Source: Ornithinibacillus scapharcae TW25 (GTDB lineage Bacteria > Bacillota > Bacilli > Bacillales > Amphibacillaceae). From it: a DNA stretch of 43,215 bases. The DNA is taken from positions 1 to 43,215 of the forward strand of contig NZ_AEWH01000040.1 in assembly GCF_000190475.1 (NCBI RefSeq), written 5' to 3'. The notes beneath the pieces were generated by a model. It was not told the origin of the DNA. It did not search any database and saw only the letters and a program-made list of their open reading frames with translations. The position numbers and the translations under genes are program-made. Of this stretch, positions 34,049-42,920 are shown in pieces. Each line of letters opens with the position of its first letter. The stretch's first letter is position 1.

Positions 34049-35446
34049 TCATTCTAGAATATCTTTAGTTTTTGCATCTCGTTTAAGTTTAAGATCAAGT
34101 GATTTTTCATCTTGATATTCTATTTCTATATAACTGGATTTCTCATCACTATTAGAAGCCTTCCTAAAATCGGGAAAAGAGGTATATTCGGTCTCTTTCC
34201 AAACCCAGATACCGTCTTCACCTTTTTCAGCATGGAAAATATTGCGTATTAATTCATTATCATTATTTGTTTTAAAATAATTGGCAATAAATATTCGCGA
34301 TGGCCCAGCAGTCATAATGTTTCTTTCAATTATATTGTTGTTTATGTCATGCTGTAATAATAACTGTCCGCCGTCTAGCCCTTTTGTATCATTTCGATAC
34401 AGGATATTTTCGGCGATTAAAGAATTCTTAGTACCTCCCCTGTTCTGATCATATCCTCCAATTGATATTCCTGAATAAAAGTTTTGATAAACCACATTAT
34501 TAATAATAGTAATATTTTCTGCGTAATGGTTAGCATGCTCTGATGTTGCCTCTATTCCAATATCACTTTGATACACTGTATTCTTCTCTATGGTTATATC
34601 TTTTCCGCCGTCTACATAAATACCCCCAGCTACATATTCCTCTCCGTATGCCGGGTTCCCAAAAGAAGATATTTCGTAAACCTTATTATCTTTTATAACT
34701 CCATTACGTACAAAATCGTGCTTCTTGTCATTTGCGACACCTTCATAACCAATCAAATCGATACCAATATTATCGTTTCTCCTAACTAGATTGCCGTCCA
34801 CTTTAAAACCGTCAATATTTCCATTAAGAACAATCGATTCACTTGAACCAAGCTTTAAATCTTCTACGGTATTCTGGACAATATTTATATCTTTCATGGA
34901 TTCTGTACCATATATGGCGATTCCATGAGCATTTCCATCATCTGCAAGTGTTTCTATACGGTGGACATGGTTATTTTCTAACGTAATATGGCTACTTGAA
35001 CCCGTAACATAAATCCCCATAACCGTTTCATCTGTTAAATTTGTCGTTAAATCCTGTATTGTTATTCCACTTATTGTAATGTAATCTTTATCATGAATTG
35101 TAATTAAAGAAGTATCTCCCTCTTTATTTGTTAGCTTGCTACCACTAATAACTACTTCTTCTTGTTTATATGGTTTAAAAATTATGGGCTTGGATTTCGT
35201 ACCACTATACTGTACAACAAGCGGTTCCTCGTAAATTCCTTCCCTAATCAAGACAGTAGTTCCTGCCTTAGCTTCTGAAGCAGCTTTTTGGAGTGTGCGA
35301 AAAGGCTCCGATTTCGTGCCCTCATTTTGATCATCACCATTCATAGCTACATATATGGTATTATCGTTGTTAGAATTTACATAGTTCAATACCATAACAA
35401 TCATCACAGCAGTGACAATTAGGGTTATTATTAAAGATTTTTTCAT
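34049..35446 (-). CDS. Membrane-anchored or secreted right-handed beta-helix protein (pectate-lyase-like)
   Basis: Start taken at the ATG at 35444-35446, five bases after GGAGGG; it gives 465 residues. The frame is open to 35470. A hydrophobic segment (SLIITLIVTAVMIVMVLNYV) is a signal peptide or N-terminal anchor. It is followed by IYVAMNGDDQNEGTKSEPFR and TLQKAASEAKAGTTVLIREG, the typical opening of DUF1565/PL9-like parallel beta-helices. Then come about ten rungs with NIIERN, ITIEKNTVYQS and ENITIINNVVYQ repeats. Such proteins are often polysaccharide lyases or depolymerases; no catalytic residues can be assigned. Unclear relation to the flanking metal genes. Own terminator downstream. Confidence 0.75.
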   Translation of the reverse strand: MKKSLIITLIVTAVMIVMVLNYVNSNNDNTIYVAMNGDDQNEGTKSEPFRTLQKAASEAKAGTTVLIREGIYEEPLVVQYSGTKSKPIIFKPYKQEEVVISGSKLTNKEGDTSLITIHDKDYITISGITIQDLTTNLTDETVMGIYVTGSSSHITLENNHVHRIETLADDGNAHGIAIYGTESMKDINIVQNTVEDLKLGSSESIVLNGNIDGFKVDGNLVRRNDNIGIDLIGYEGVANDKKHDFVRNGVIKDNKVYEISSFGNPAYGEEYVAGGIYVDGGKDITIEKNTVYQSDIGIEATSEHANHYAENITIINNVVYQNFYSGISIGGYDQNRGGTKNSLIAENILYRNDTKGLDGGQLLLQHDINNNIIERNIMTAGPSRIFIANYFKTNNDNELIRNIFHAEKGEDGIWVWKETEYTSFPDFRKASNSDEKSSYIEIEYQDEKSLDLKLKRDAKTKDILE

Positions 35447-35592
35447 CATTACCCTCCAAAGGAAAAACATCTATTTACTCTCTTATACTTTAGCTACTAT
35501 AAGACTATTACAATTCTACCAAACTTTTTTAAAGTAATTTAAGTCAGTTACAAGATAATCCTTATTCGGTACATAAAAATATTCACAAAAAG

Positions 35593-35616
35593 GGGTGCTC
35601 ACAAAAATGAACACCC
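35593..35616 (-). terminator. Terminator of the metNPQ-M20 operon
   Basis: GGGTGCTCA and TGAACACCC pair over 9 bp (one wobble). On the minus strand CACCC is followed by CTTTTTGTG. Confidence 0.8.
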
Positions 35617-35639
35617 TTAATAGTAAAACTGTAAAACTA

Positions 35640-36839
35640 TTAATTTTTCCTCGCTTTCGACTGCACAAATGCTTCTTTCACTTGGCTTAAAAGCTCACCA
35701 TCTTTTAGTAACCTGTATCCTGTAGCTGCGAGTGCTTTTGCTCCCTTTATAAGCGCAGCGTCTCCTTCTGGCGATTTAGCTGCTTCCCTAAATTCATTGG
35801 TATGCGCAATGAGATCATCCGGGCCAATCTTAATATGAGGATGAGCTGTTGGAACCTCGTAACTGATATTCCCAGCATCCGTAGAACCTTTACCCGATTC
35901 TTTAACTGTCCAAACCTTTTCTCCTACAGCCTCTAACTCTTCTTGTAATATAGAATCTAACACCGGATTCAACACAAAATCTTTAACTTCATTTTGAAAA
36001 CGATCAACTTTCACCGTTGCACCGGTTGCAAGAGCGGCACCTTCTGCAATTGCACGTACCTTTGTCGATACTTCCTCTGTCTTTTTCCATGATTCCGCAC
36101 GTATGTAGAATCTTGCAGATGCATATTCAGGAATAATATTTGGTGCATCTCCACCATGGGTAATGATTCCATGAATTCGGACATCTGTCGGAAGCTGCTG
36201 ACGTAAAGCATTAATCCCAACAAATAGCTGAATAACTGCATCTAATGCATTAATTCCCTTTTCAGGAGATCCAGATGCATGGGCAGATTTCCCATAAAAA
36301 TGAAAATCAAGTGGGTCAACGGCAAGTGACTCGCCTGTTAAGGATGTTTTTCCCGATGGATGAATCATAAGAGCGGCATCTATCTCTTTTAAATACCCAT
36401 GCTTTACAAAACTGCCTTTCGCACTGCCATTGGGACCGCCCTCTTCTGCAGGTGTTCCTAAAACCACTACACTTCCGCCTGTTTCTTCTAGTGTCTTAGA
36501 AAGTGCAATCGCAGCTGCTACGCTAGTCGTCCCAATAATGTTATGACCACAGGCATGCCCTAGACCTGGAAGTGCATCATACTCTGCAAGAAACGCGATA
36601 GCTGGACCTGGTTTTCCACTGTCTTTCACCGCATAAAAAGAAGTTTCATGTCCAGCAACGGCTGTTTCTACTTTAAATTCTGCATCTGTTAAGGTCTCGA
36701 CATGCTTTTTACTTGCAAAATACTCCTGATTTCCGATTTCTGGGTTAGCATGTATAGCCTGGCTCGTTTCAATATACTTTTGTTTATTAGATTCAATTGA
36801 CTCATGAATTAACTCTATTCCGGATAATGTTTTACTCAA
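35640..36839 (-). CDS. M20-family amidohydrolase (M20D, N-acyl amino acid hydrolase type)
   Basis: From the TTG at 36837-36839, which has AAGGAGGA 7 bases upstream, the protein is 399 residues; the frame is open to 36866, overlapping the end of metQ. It shows ALPGLGHACGHNIIGTTSVAAA (metal-binding Cys/His), VVVLGTPAEEGG (catalytic Glu pair) and the lid domain with GKSAHASGSPEKGINALDA (His). Family M20D includes N-acetyl-L-amino acid deacetylases and aminobenzoyl-glutamate hydrolases. Placed after metQ under S-box control, it may release methionine or cysteine from acylated forms. Some Bacillus met operons also carry such an enzyme. Confidence 0.85.
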   Translation of the reverse strand: MSKTLSGIELIHESIESNKQKYIETSQAIHANPEIGNQEYFASKKHVETLTDAEFKVETAVAGHETSFYAVKDSGKPGPAIAFLAEYDALPGLGHACGHNIIGTTSVAAAIALSKTLEETGGSVVVLGTPAEEGGPNGSAKGSFVKHGYLKEIDAALMIHPSGKTSLTGESLAVDPLDFHFYGKSAHASGSPEKGINALDAVIQLFVGINALRQQLPTDVRIHGIITHGGDAPNIIPEYASARFYIRAESWKKTEEVSTKVRAIAEGAALATGATVKVDRFQNEVKDFVLNPVLDSILQEELEAVGEKVWTVKESGKGSTDAGNISYEVPTAHPHIKIGPDDLIAHTNEFREAAKSPEGDAALIKGAKALAATGYRLLKDGELLSQVKEAFVQSKARKN

Positions 36840-36852
36840 CCTAATCTCCTCC

Positions 36853-37704
36853 TTATAGTCCTTCAAATTGTTCTAATAGCTCATCCTTTGATATATCAAC
36901 TACTATAGAACCACCATTTGTATCAGCTTCCACTGCCTTCACGACTTCCTCTTCATGATACAGCTCGACAATTTTTTGATAGGTTTCATTGTTTTGATCA
37001 TCTGAGCGTGCAGCAAATATATTCACATATGGCAAAGCATTTGGATCATCACCATCTTCTAGATAAATCGGATCCTTCACTGGATCAAATCCTGCCTGTC
37101 CAGCAACACCATTATTGATAACAGAGGCAGCCACATCAGGTAATACACGTGGTGTTTGCTGAGCAACAATCGGTAGTATTTCTAGATTTTTTGGATTCTC
37201 TACAATTTTACTTGGGTCACCGAATAGGCCAAAGTCATCCGCTAATGTAATTAAGCCTGCTGATTCCAATAATTTCAGTGCGCGAGCTTGGTTAGAAGGA
37301 TCATCCGGTATGGCAATTTTGTCCCCTTCTTTAATTTCGCTAACATCTTTCACCTTTTCTGAGTATATCCCCATCGGTGCAATGACAGTTGCCCCAATTG
37401 GTACAAGATCTAAATCGTTCTCCTCATTAAATTGGGCTAAGAACGCAATATGCTGGAAAGAATTAAGATCAATTTCCCCGTCAGCTAATGCTTGATTCGG
37501 TAATGTGTAGTCCGAAAACTCCACTAGTTCAATTTCAATTCCTTCTTCTTTCGCCTTCTCTTTTAAAATCGGCCATACTTCACCATCTGATCCTGTTACA
37601 CCAATCTTTACTACTTCCCCATCACCTGATGCCGTATCATCTCCACAGGCTGCTAATGTACCAACTGCTATTAGGATAAGTAAAATACTAAACCACTTTT
37701 TCAT
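36853..37704 (-). CDS. metQ: Methionine ABC transporter, substrate-binding lipoprotein
   Basis: A 283-residue NlpA/MetQ-family lipoprotein. MKKWFSILLILIAVGTLAAC ends in a lipobox with Cys20. The body has VKIGVTGSDGEVWPILKEKA, DGEIDLNSFQHIAFLAQFNE and the C-terminal VKAVEADTNGGSIVVDIS. It binds D- or L-methionine at the outer membrane face and feeds MetP/MetN. ATG follows AAAGGAG. The usual partner genes precede it. Confidence 0.93.
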   Translation of the reverse strand: MKKWFSILLILIAVGTLAACGDDTASGDGEVVKIGVTGSDGEVWPILKEKAKEEGIEIELVEFSDYTLPNQALADGEIDLNSFQHIAFLAQFNEENDLDLVPIGATVIAPMGIYSEKVKDVSEIKEGDKIAIPDDPSNQARALKLLESAGLITLADDFGLFGDPSKIVENPKNLEILPIVAQQTPRVLPDVAASVINNGVAGQAGFDPVKDPIYLEDGDDPNALPYVNIFAARSDDQNNETYQKIVELYHEEEVVKAVEADTNGGSIVVDISKDELLEQFEGL

Positions 37705-37762
37705 CTTTCTGTCTCCTTTTTCCGTAGTTTTATAGATTCATAGTTGCCCATTTAAAGCGTAA

Positions 37763-38425
37763 TCATCGTCTCATTATCTTTCTTGATAATGTATTTCCAA
37801 TCCACTGTGCGACCTGTACTAGAATAATTAGAATAATTACGGTAACAAGCATGACACTACCATCAAACCGTTGGTATCCGTAAGTCATCGCAACATGCCC
37901 TAAGCCGCCCCCACCAACTGTTCCAGCCATAGCGGAGAAATCGATTAAACTTACCGTTACAAAAGTTAAGCCTAAAATGAGCGGACCGAGTGCCTCTGGA
38001 ATCAACACGGTAAAAACGATACGTAAAGGACTTGCCCCCATCGCTTTAGCCGCTTCAATTACTCCAGAGTCAATGCTGACTAAGTTGTTCTCGACCACTC
38101 TCGCAATACCAAACGCGGAGGCAATGGTCATCGGAAAAATAGCTGCCCACGTTCCAATCGTCGTCCCGACCACTGCTCTTGTTAAGGGACTAATTGCTAC
38201 TAAAAAGATGATAAACGGAACTGGACGAATAATATTAATCAAGAAATTAAGCAAATGGAACAAAAATTTATTCTCTAATATATTTCCTGTTCTTGTAACA
38301 AACAGTAGTAAACCTATCGTTATACCAAGAATTGAACCTAGAATGAGAGTCATAATGACCATTAGCAGGGTCTCCCCGGTAGCTTCCACAATACGTGGCC
38401 AAAAAGTACTCCAATCAACCTTCAT
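37763..38425 (-). CDS. metP: Methionine ABC transporter, permease
   Basis: A 220-residue permease with five helices; ETLLMVIMTLILGSILGITI opens and RIVFTVLIPEALGPLILGLT is the EAA-like coupling loop. It ends in SRKIMRR. Same size as MetP/MetI of bacilli. ATG follows GGAGGTG and overlaps the end of metN by 11 bases. Confidence 0.93.
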   Translation of the reverse strand: MKVDWSTFWPRIVEATGETLLMVIMTLILGSILGITIGLLLFVTRTGNILENKFLFHLLNFLINIIRPVPFIIFLVAISPLTRAVVGTTIGTWAAIFPMTIASAFGIARVVENNLVSIDSGVIEAAKAMGASPLRIVFTVLIPEALGPLILGLTFVTVSLIDFSAMAGTVGGGGLGHVAMTYGYQRFDGSVMLVTVIILIILVQVAQWIGNTLSRKIMRR

Positions 38426-39440
38426 TTATATTCACCTCCTCCACACTCACATCTTTTGCTAATTCCGAAAGTACAGATGAGATATGATCCTCTGGACCTT
38501 CAAATGAAACAAGCAGATTTCCATATAATCTCTCCTGAAGCTCTCGTACAGATCCATAGACTATATTCACGTCCACACCGAATTTTCTTGTTACACGAGA
38601 GAGGACAGGGTCACTAGCAATTTCACCTTTAAAGATGGCACGATATAAGTGCTTCCCACCTTTTTTCCTCCACTCCTCCAATAATGATTCAGAAGGTCTA
38701 TCTTGCTGAACCGATTGAATAAAACGCTGAGTAGTAAGATGCTTAGGATTGGTAAAAACATTAAAGACGGAGTCTGATTCAATTACTTCTCCATTCTCCA
38801 TCACTGCTACCCTGTCACATATTTCTTGTATGACATGCATCTCATGCGTGATTAATAAGATGGTGATTCCTAATTCCTTGTTTACTTTTTTGAGAAGACG
38901 AAGAATTTCCCCAGTAGTGTCAGGATCCAGCGCTGAGGTCGCTTCATCACAAATTAAAATATCGGGGGAGGTGGCAAGCGCTCTAGCAATCCCTACCCGC
39001 TGCTTTTGCCCACCTGATAATTGTTCAGGAAAATCCTTTGCCTTATCTGTGAGCCCCACAAAGCGAAGAAGCTCATCCACGCGTTCATTTATCTCTTTTT
39101 TTGGCACACCTGCCAATTTTAAAGGATACGCGACATTTCCTGCGACTGTTCTAGAAGCGAATAGATTAAAGTTCTGAAAAATCATCCCGATTCGGCTTCT
39201 CAGCTTTCTAACCTCTTTCTGTGACAGCGAGCCGATATTAACTCCTTGCACTTCAATTTCACCATTTGTCGGACTCTCCAATAAGTTCACAAGCCGTAAT
39301 AATGTACTTTTACCAGCACCACTAAATCCGATAATCCCAAAAATTTCCCCCTGTTGAATGGTGAGGGACACATTTTTCACCGCGTCCACCTTACGATTGC
39401 CAATTTTAAAGGTTTTCGATATATTCCGAAATTCAATCAT
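38415..39440 (-). CDS. metN: Methionine ABC transporter, ATPase
   Basis: A 341-residue ATPase. Walker A GFSGAGKS (38-45), signature LSGGQKQR, Walker B ILICDEATSALD and the H-loop LLITHEMHV. The C-terminal region from about residue 265 (KGEIASDPVLSRVTRKFGVD) is the NIL (ACT-like) domain in which methionine inhibits transport. ATG follows CAGGAG. First gene after the SAM-I riboswitch. Confidence 0.95.
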   Translation of the reverse strand: MIEFRNISKTFKIGNRKVDAVKNVSLTIQQGEIFGIIGFSGAGKSTLLRLVNLLESPTNGEIEVQGVNIGSLSQKEVRKLRSRIGMIFQNFNLFASRTVAGNVAYPLKLAGVPKKEINERVDELLRFVGLTDKAKDFPEQLSGGQKQRVGIARALATSPDILICDEATSALDPDTTGEILRLLKKVNKELGITILLITHEMHVIQEICDRVAVMENGEVIESDSVFNVFTNPKHLTTQRFIQSVQQDRPSESLLEEWRKKGGKHLYRAIFKGEIASDPVLSRVTRKFGVDVNIVYGSVRELQERLYGNLLVSFEGPEDHISSVLSELAKDVSVEEVNINEG

Positions 39441-39486
39441 GTGCTTGTTCCACTCCTGTTCTAAAGAATTATGTATACAACAAAAA

Positions 39487-39528
39487 AGACCTTCCTTTTT
39501 TCTTATCCAATAGAAAAAAGGAAGGTCT
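39487..39528 (-). terminator. Riboswitch-controlled terminator before metN
   Basis: On the minus strand AGACCTTCCTTTTTTC pairs with GAAAAAAGGAAGGTCT over 16 bp, followed by TTTTTT. It lies between the SAM-I aptamer and metN, so it would form when S-adenosylmethionine binds. Confidence 0.9.
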
Positions 39529-39560
39529 CATGTTATGTTATCACATGAAACAACTTCCTT

Positions 39561-39669
39561 CTTATCTTTCAAATGTACATGACATTTGCAGGAATTGGCA
39601 CAGTGTTAATCGATATTAACCCGCTGCCGAGACTTCATAGGGCCTGATCCCTCGGTCTCTCTGGATAAG
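39561..39669 (-). promoter_or_regulatory. SAM-I (S-box) riboswitch aptamer
   Basis: On the minus strand the aptamer opens CTTATCCAGAGAGACCGAGG, then GGCCCTATGAAGTCTCGGCA (kink-turn and P2-P3 core), then ACTGTGCCAATTCCTGCAAA and closes with GATAAG pairing to CTTATC. All conserved S-box elements appear in order. It senses SAM and turns off metNPQ and the M20 gene when SAM is high. Confidence 0.97.
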
Positions 39670-39711
39670 AAGAAAATTTCAAAATTTATTAATTTGTAAG
39701 ATATGATAACT

Positions 39712-39740
39712 ACTATAGTACCTAAAGACACAGGTGTCAA
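39712..39740 (-). promoter_or_regulatory. Promoter of the met operon
   Basis: On the minus strand TTGACA (39735-39740), 17 bases, TATAGT (39712-39717), about 40 bases before the riboswitch. Confidence 0.85.
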
Positions 39741-39853
39741 TCTTTTTTTAGACTTTTTATTTTTACTTTGAGTATTACTGTCAATACATTCATCATCATA
39801 CTACATCTGCAAAGTGAAGATTGGATTTTAAATCAAAGAGGAGGAAGATTCCG

Positions 39854-39907
39854 ATGAAAGATATTTTCCTTGTAGCGGGAACCTCTGTAGCAACCGCTTT
39901 CATGTAA
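39854..39907 (+). pseudogene. Tiny ORF with strong ribosome site, stopped early
   Basis: ATG at 39854 follows AGAGGAGG and reads MKDIFLVAGTSVATAFM then TAA. Downstream of the stop the same frame continues KFDRKDHIV to a TGA at 39937. The hydrophobic start could be the head of a small membrane or secreted peptide. The opposite possibility is that this is a complete 17-residue peptide. No family recognised. The next tiny ORF begins 112 bases later with an equally strong site. Confidence 0.35.
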
Positions 39908-40018
39908 AAATTTGATAGAAAAGACCACATTGTATGAATCATAAAAATAGAGCGTGTCTATCAATACAGGATTTTCGGGAAAGATAAAAATTTAACCAAA
40001 AAAGGAGGAAATTATAGT

Positions 40019-40474
40019 ATGGAGAATGCAGGAAGAAATTTAAGTTTGCCAATTGCTGGTGTCTTATTAGCTGCTTAATTGGTGGTGTGGCTTGGACATC
40101 TATTGCTATCAACAGAATATAAAATAGGCATTGTTACCTGGGTCATTGAGGGATTATCTGGGCATTTAGTATATTATCTCTCAAAGAGTAATGTAGTGGT
40201 TTTCCATCAGTTCATAGCTGTAGTGAGAAGTCTAATAGGGATATTGTTAAGAATATACTTCATTTTAGGTTATTACATTATCTATAGTATTTCAAGTATT
40301 TTCCAAGAGGAGACTATTTCACTATTTATTGACAATATTTCTTTGTGGCGGTATGGATATCGTTTTGTACTACTGATAGCTGTAACAGCATGGCAATTAC
40401 CATCACAGCTTAGTCAAAAATCTAATTCAAAGAGTCCGGCATCAGAACCGGCTATAGAATATCTAGTGGAATAA
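40019..40474 (+). pseudogene. Small membrane protein gene, interrupted
   Basis: ATG at 40019-40021 with AAAAGGAGG upstream opens MENAGRNLSLPIAGVLLAA, then TAA at 40076-40078. Two continuations exist. In the same frame, after the stop, 131 hydrophobic codons run to 40474, with helices (GIVTWVIEGLSGHLVYYLSK and SLIGILLRIYFILGYYIIYS), so a 151-residue membrane protein with a nonsense codon is possible. In the -1 frame the text reads LIGGVAWTSIAINRI then stop at 40122, which would give a 34-residue single-helix peptide if one base was lost. I cannot tell which is ancestral. Confidence 0.4.
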
Positions 40475-40712
40475 TACATGCAATAAAAACTTCGACTTTT
40501 CAGTCTCGAGTGGAACTCGTTTCTGGAAATCGGAGGTATTCCGTTTGCTTTACCAATATAACAAGAAGCAACTATTAGTACCAGTATTGTAAAAAGTTCT
40601 CTTTTATTGGAGGAGGGGAAGGTTGGAGTTATGAGAAACTCTACTTTATGCCAATCTTTTGATTATACAATCTTTAATTCCAAGAGAACCTCCCACCTGT
40701 TTTCCCTACTAA
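40475..40712. other. 238-base unassigned region
   Basis: No convincing gene on either strand. A plus-strand ATG at 40631 with a good GGAGGAGGGG upstream gives only 39 codons and runs into the dehydrogenase remnant antisense, so it is not called. Confidence 0.5.
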
Positions 40713-41251
40713 TTATTCTCCGCCAGGAACTCCCAGTGCTTCACCAGTAATAGCCGCAGCACCGTCAGATGCTAAAAATACAGCTGTTGCTGCAATTTTA
40801 GAAGGCTCAAGTAAACGTCCTAACCATTGATTACCATTATATTAGTTTTCAATGCTTCTACTATGGAAGTACCATCCTTTTCTGCCAGTTCAGGTAATTG
40901 TTTTTCTTTTAGTTCGTTACGAGTTGGAACGTAGATTGGCATTAGCTGTAAAACCAATTTGTCCATATTTTGCTGCAACATATGCAGATTTATATTTATC
41001 AGGTCTTCTTCCGTTTCCTGAAGGTATAGTAATGAATAGACCATATTTTTGTTCCTTCATTGCTAGAAGTACATGTTTTGTTTAAGAATGTTCCTTTTAG
41101 AATAACATCTACTACTATGTCCCTTTTTTTCTTTCATGAATCCATAATTAGGTGAAATAAACTGAATTCTCGCATTGTTAATTAGAACATCTACTGTTCC
41201 ACGGTCTGCAATAATTTGTTCTACTGCACTTGAACGTTTTGTCGCATGTTA
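40713..41251 (-). pseudogene. Short-chain dehydrogenase/reductase (SDR) pseudogene, several frameshifts
   Basis: The minus strand carries the SDR order in at least three frames. VDVLINNARIQFISP is the NNAG-type loop, followed by EKRDIVVDVILKGTFL. A frame change leads to HVLLAMKEQKYG and YKSAYVAAKYGQIGFTANA, with the YxxxK catalytic pair. Another change leads to IYVPTRNELKEKQLPELAEK and EALKTNIMV. A last one leads to QWLGRLLEPSKIAATAVFLA and ITGEALGVPGGE, ending at TAA 40713-40715. The N-terminal cofactor-binding third (GxxxGxG) is missing. The C-terminal style resembles 3-hydroxybutyrate dehydrogenases of bacilli. Confidence 0.88.
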
Positions 41252-41519
41252 ACAATTAACATTCTAGAAGTAAGAATTCTTCAATATCTAACGGGGTACT
41301 ATCTTCATACTATGTAATTTCTTGTATTTTTCCTGATCTAAATCTTTTAACATTTTGTTTGTTAACTTTAAATATTCTTTCTTAACATATTTAATTAGAT
41401 TGAATGTTAGTTTCTCGATTCCTGATATAATAATATTAGACTGGCCAAGTAGGTATAACTTTACTACAATGTTTGTTATCCCTTAACTCTCATATTATAA
41501 AAGTTTATCCATCCATCTG
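41252..41519. other. 268-base unassigned region
   Basis: Low-complexity, AT-rich sequence without frames that look coding. It separates the dehydrogenase remnant from another possible remnant. Confidence 0.5.
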
Positions 41520-41669
41520 TTAATTTGGTTTCAAATTAAGTCTATTGATATTCCTACATAGATATAATTGACAACTTCCAGCTATCATCAGTTCCCATTT
41601 GCTGTCATACCATATTCCCGTATCCACTACTTCTCCGAGCTTTCCTAAAGTCCTATTATAATACGGATT
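41520..41669 (-). pseudogene. Possible gene remnant
   Basis: A minus frame of about 50 codons contains LGKLGEVVDTGIWYDSKWEL and ends NINRLNLKPN at TAA 41520-41522. It has no start codon with a ribosome site. Upstream the frame is broken by stops, while a neighbouring frame reads NVNWNDEGKIRII. The composition resembles a real soluble protein, so this may be the tail of a decayed gene. No family recognised. Confidence 0.25.
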
Positions 41670-41726
41670 TTGCCTTCATCGTTCCAATTAACATTACGAG
41701 AACTCCAATTTCATTAATTATAGGGG

Positions 41727-42920
41727 TTAACTAATCCTCTCAATTTTCCTTGTTTCTTTACTTAAAAGTGGTAATGCAGACATTAAAATTACCCATGTAC
41801 CCGCAACATAAAAAATATATCTAACAGGTATTACATCTGCTAAATATCCTCCTAATAGAACTGTGACCGGCATTATTGATGCAGAAATGCTAACTACTAG
41901 TGAATCTATTCGGGCGCGGAATTCTTCCTTTACTAAGGTTATTAAAAGAGTTCCAAAAACAACACCATAGAATACACTACATATCATTTGTATTGAGAGC
42001 AAAATCACCGCTATCATTAATTGGTCAAAAAAACCAATTAATATCATACATAAACCTGCTATGATATTACTAAAGCTTAGCGTAATAATAGGTTTAATTT
42101 TCTTAGCTAATCTTCCAACGAATAATCCTGCTAGTATCGAAACGCCGATCCCTGAAGCTTCTAAAAGTCCGTATTGAGTTGCATTTGCCCCATATTGAGT
42201 TTTAAAAATAACAATATAAAGATGACCAACCGATATTACATTAACTCCCATATTCATTAATGATAGTATTAATAAAGTTTTTTGTTGCTTCAGAGTGTTG
42301 ATACCTTCTTTTAATTCTGCTAAATAATTTTTTCTTGTCAGTACTTTCTTTTCATTCTTTTTATTCAAGCTTTTTGGTAGAACTAACCAAGTTGTTAATA
42401 GTGATGCTAACAGGAAAATAATAGAATGAGTTAACATTACTCCTATAAACCCAATGAATGAAAATAATATTCCTGCTATAGCCTTACCTAATACTGACGC
42501 GGAACGCTCTACAGAGGACATATATCCATTTACAACTACGATTTTCTTCATACCTACCAATCGTGGTAGCATTCGTCCTACAGAAGGGTTTATGAACGCT
42601 TGGGCTACATCATTAAGTATAACCATAGCTAACACAATAAAGATTATTAAATTGTTTATTAATAGATATGCTGCTATAAGTATTAGACCTATTAAAGCAA
42701 GTACTAAATAGGCTTTAAACATTGCTTTCTTGGGACTAGTGCGATCAACTAATACACCAATGAAGGGACCAAAAATAACATTAACTATAAATGATATAGT
42801 ATATATTACTGAAGTTAAAAATGCAGAATTGGTCTCTTCTAATATATACCAAGCAATACAAAGGGTGTAGATTGCATCTGCAAGTACTCCAAGTCCCGTA
42901 GAACTAATAATTAATGTCAT
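41727..42920 (-). CDS. MFS efflux protein, MFS_3/macrolide-type
   Basis: A 397-residue transporter with about 11-12 helices. GLGVLADAIYTLCIAWYILE, then FGPFIGVLVDRTSPKKAMFK (motif A) and YLAELKEGINTLKQQKTLLI (central loop) fit the MFS_3 group that includes macrolide exporters. Substrate unknown. The ATG at 42918-42920 has no ribosome site of its own and overlaps the TGA of a 17-codon leader (ATGA). Restoring one A in an A7 run just upstream would fuse the leader to the protein as LPIKKNMTLIISS, giving a more typical N-terminus. So the gene is either coupled to a leader peptide or frameshifted. Confidence 0.7.
   Translation of the reverse strand: MTLIISSTGLGVLADAIYTLCIAWYILEETNSAFLTSVIYTISFIVNVIFGPFIGVLVDRTSPKKAMFKAYLVLALIGLILIAAYLLINNLIIFIVLAMVILNDVAQAFINPSVGRMLPRLVGMKKIVVVNGYMSSVERSASVLGKAIAGILFSFIGFIGVMLTHSIIFLLASLLTTWLVLPKSLNKKNEKKVLTRKNYLAELKEGINTLKQQKTLLILSLMNMGVNVISVGHLYIVIFKTQYGANATQYGLLEASGIGVSILAGLFVGRLAKKIKPIITLSFSNIIAGLCMILIGFFDQLMIAVILLSIQMICSVFYGVVFGTLLITLVKEEFRARIDSLVVSISASIMPVTVLLGGYLADVIPVRYIFYVAGTWVILMSALPLLSKETRKIERIS

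Noticed and set aside
40631-40750. 39-codon plus-strand ORF with a good ribosome site
   Set aside because: It runs antisense into the end of the SDR remnant and has no conserved-looking composition.
40820-41044. 74-codon minus frame as an independent gene
   Set aside because: Its second half (ELKEKQLPELAEK) is one frame of the SDR pseudogene and the first half is out of frame for it.
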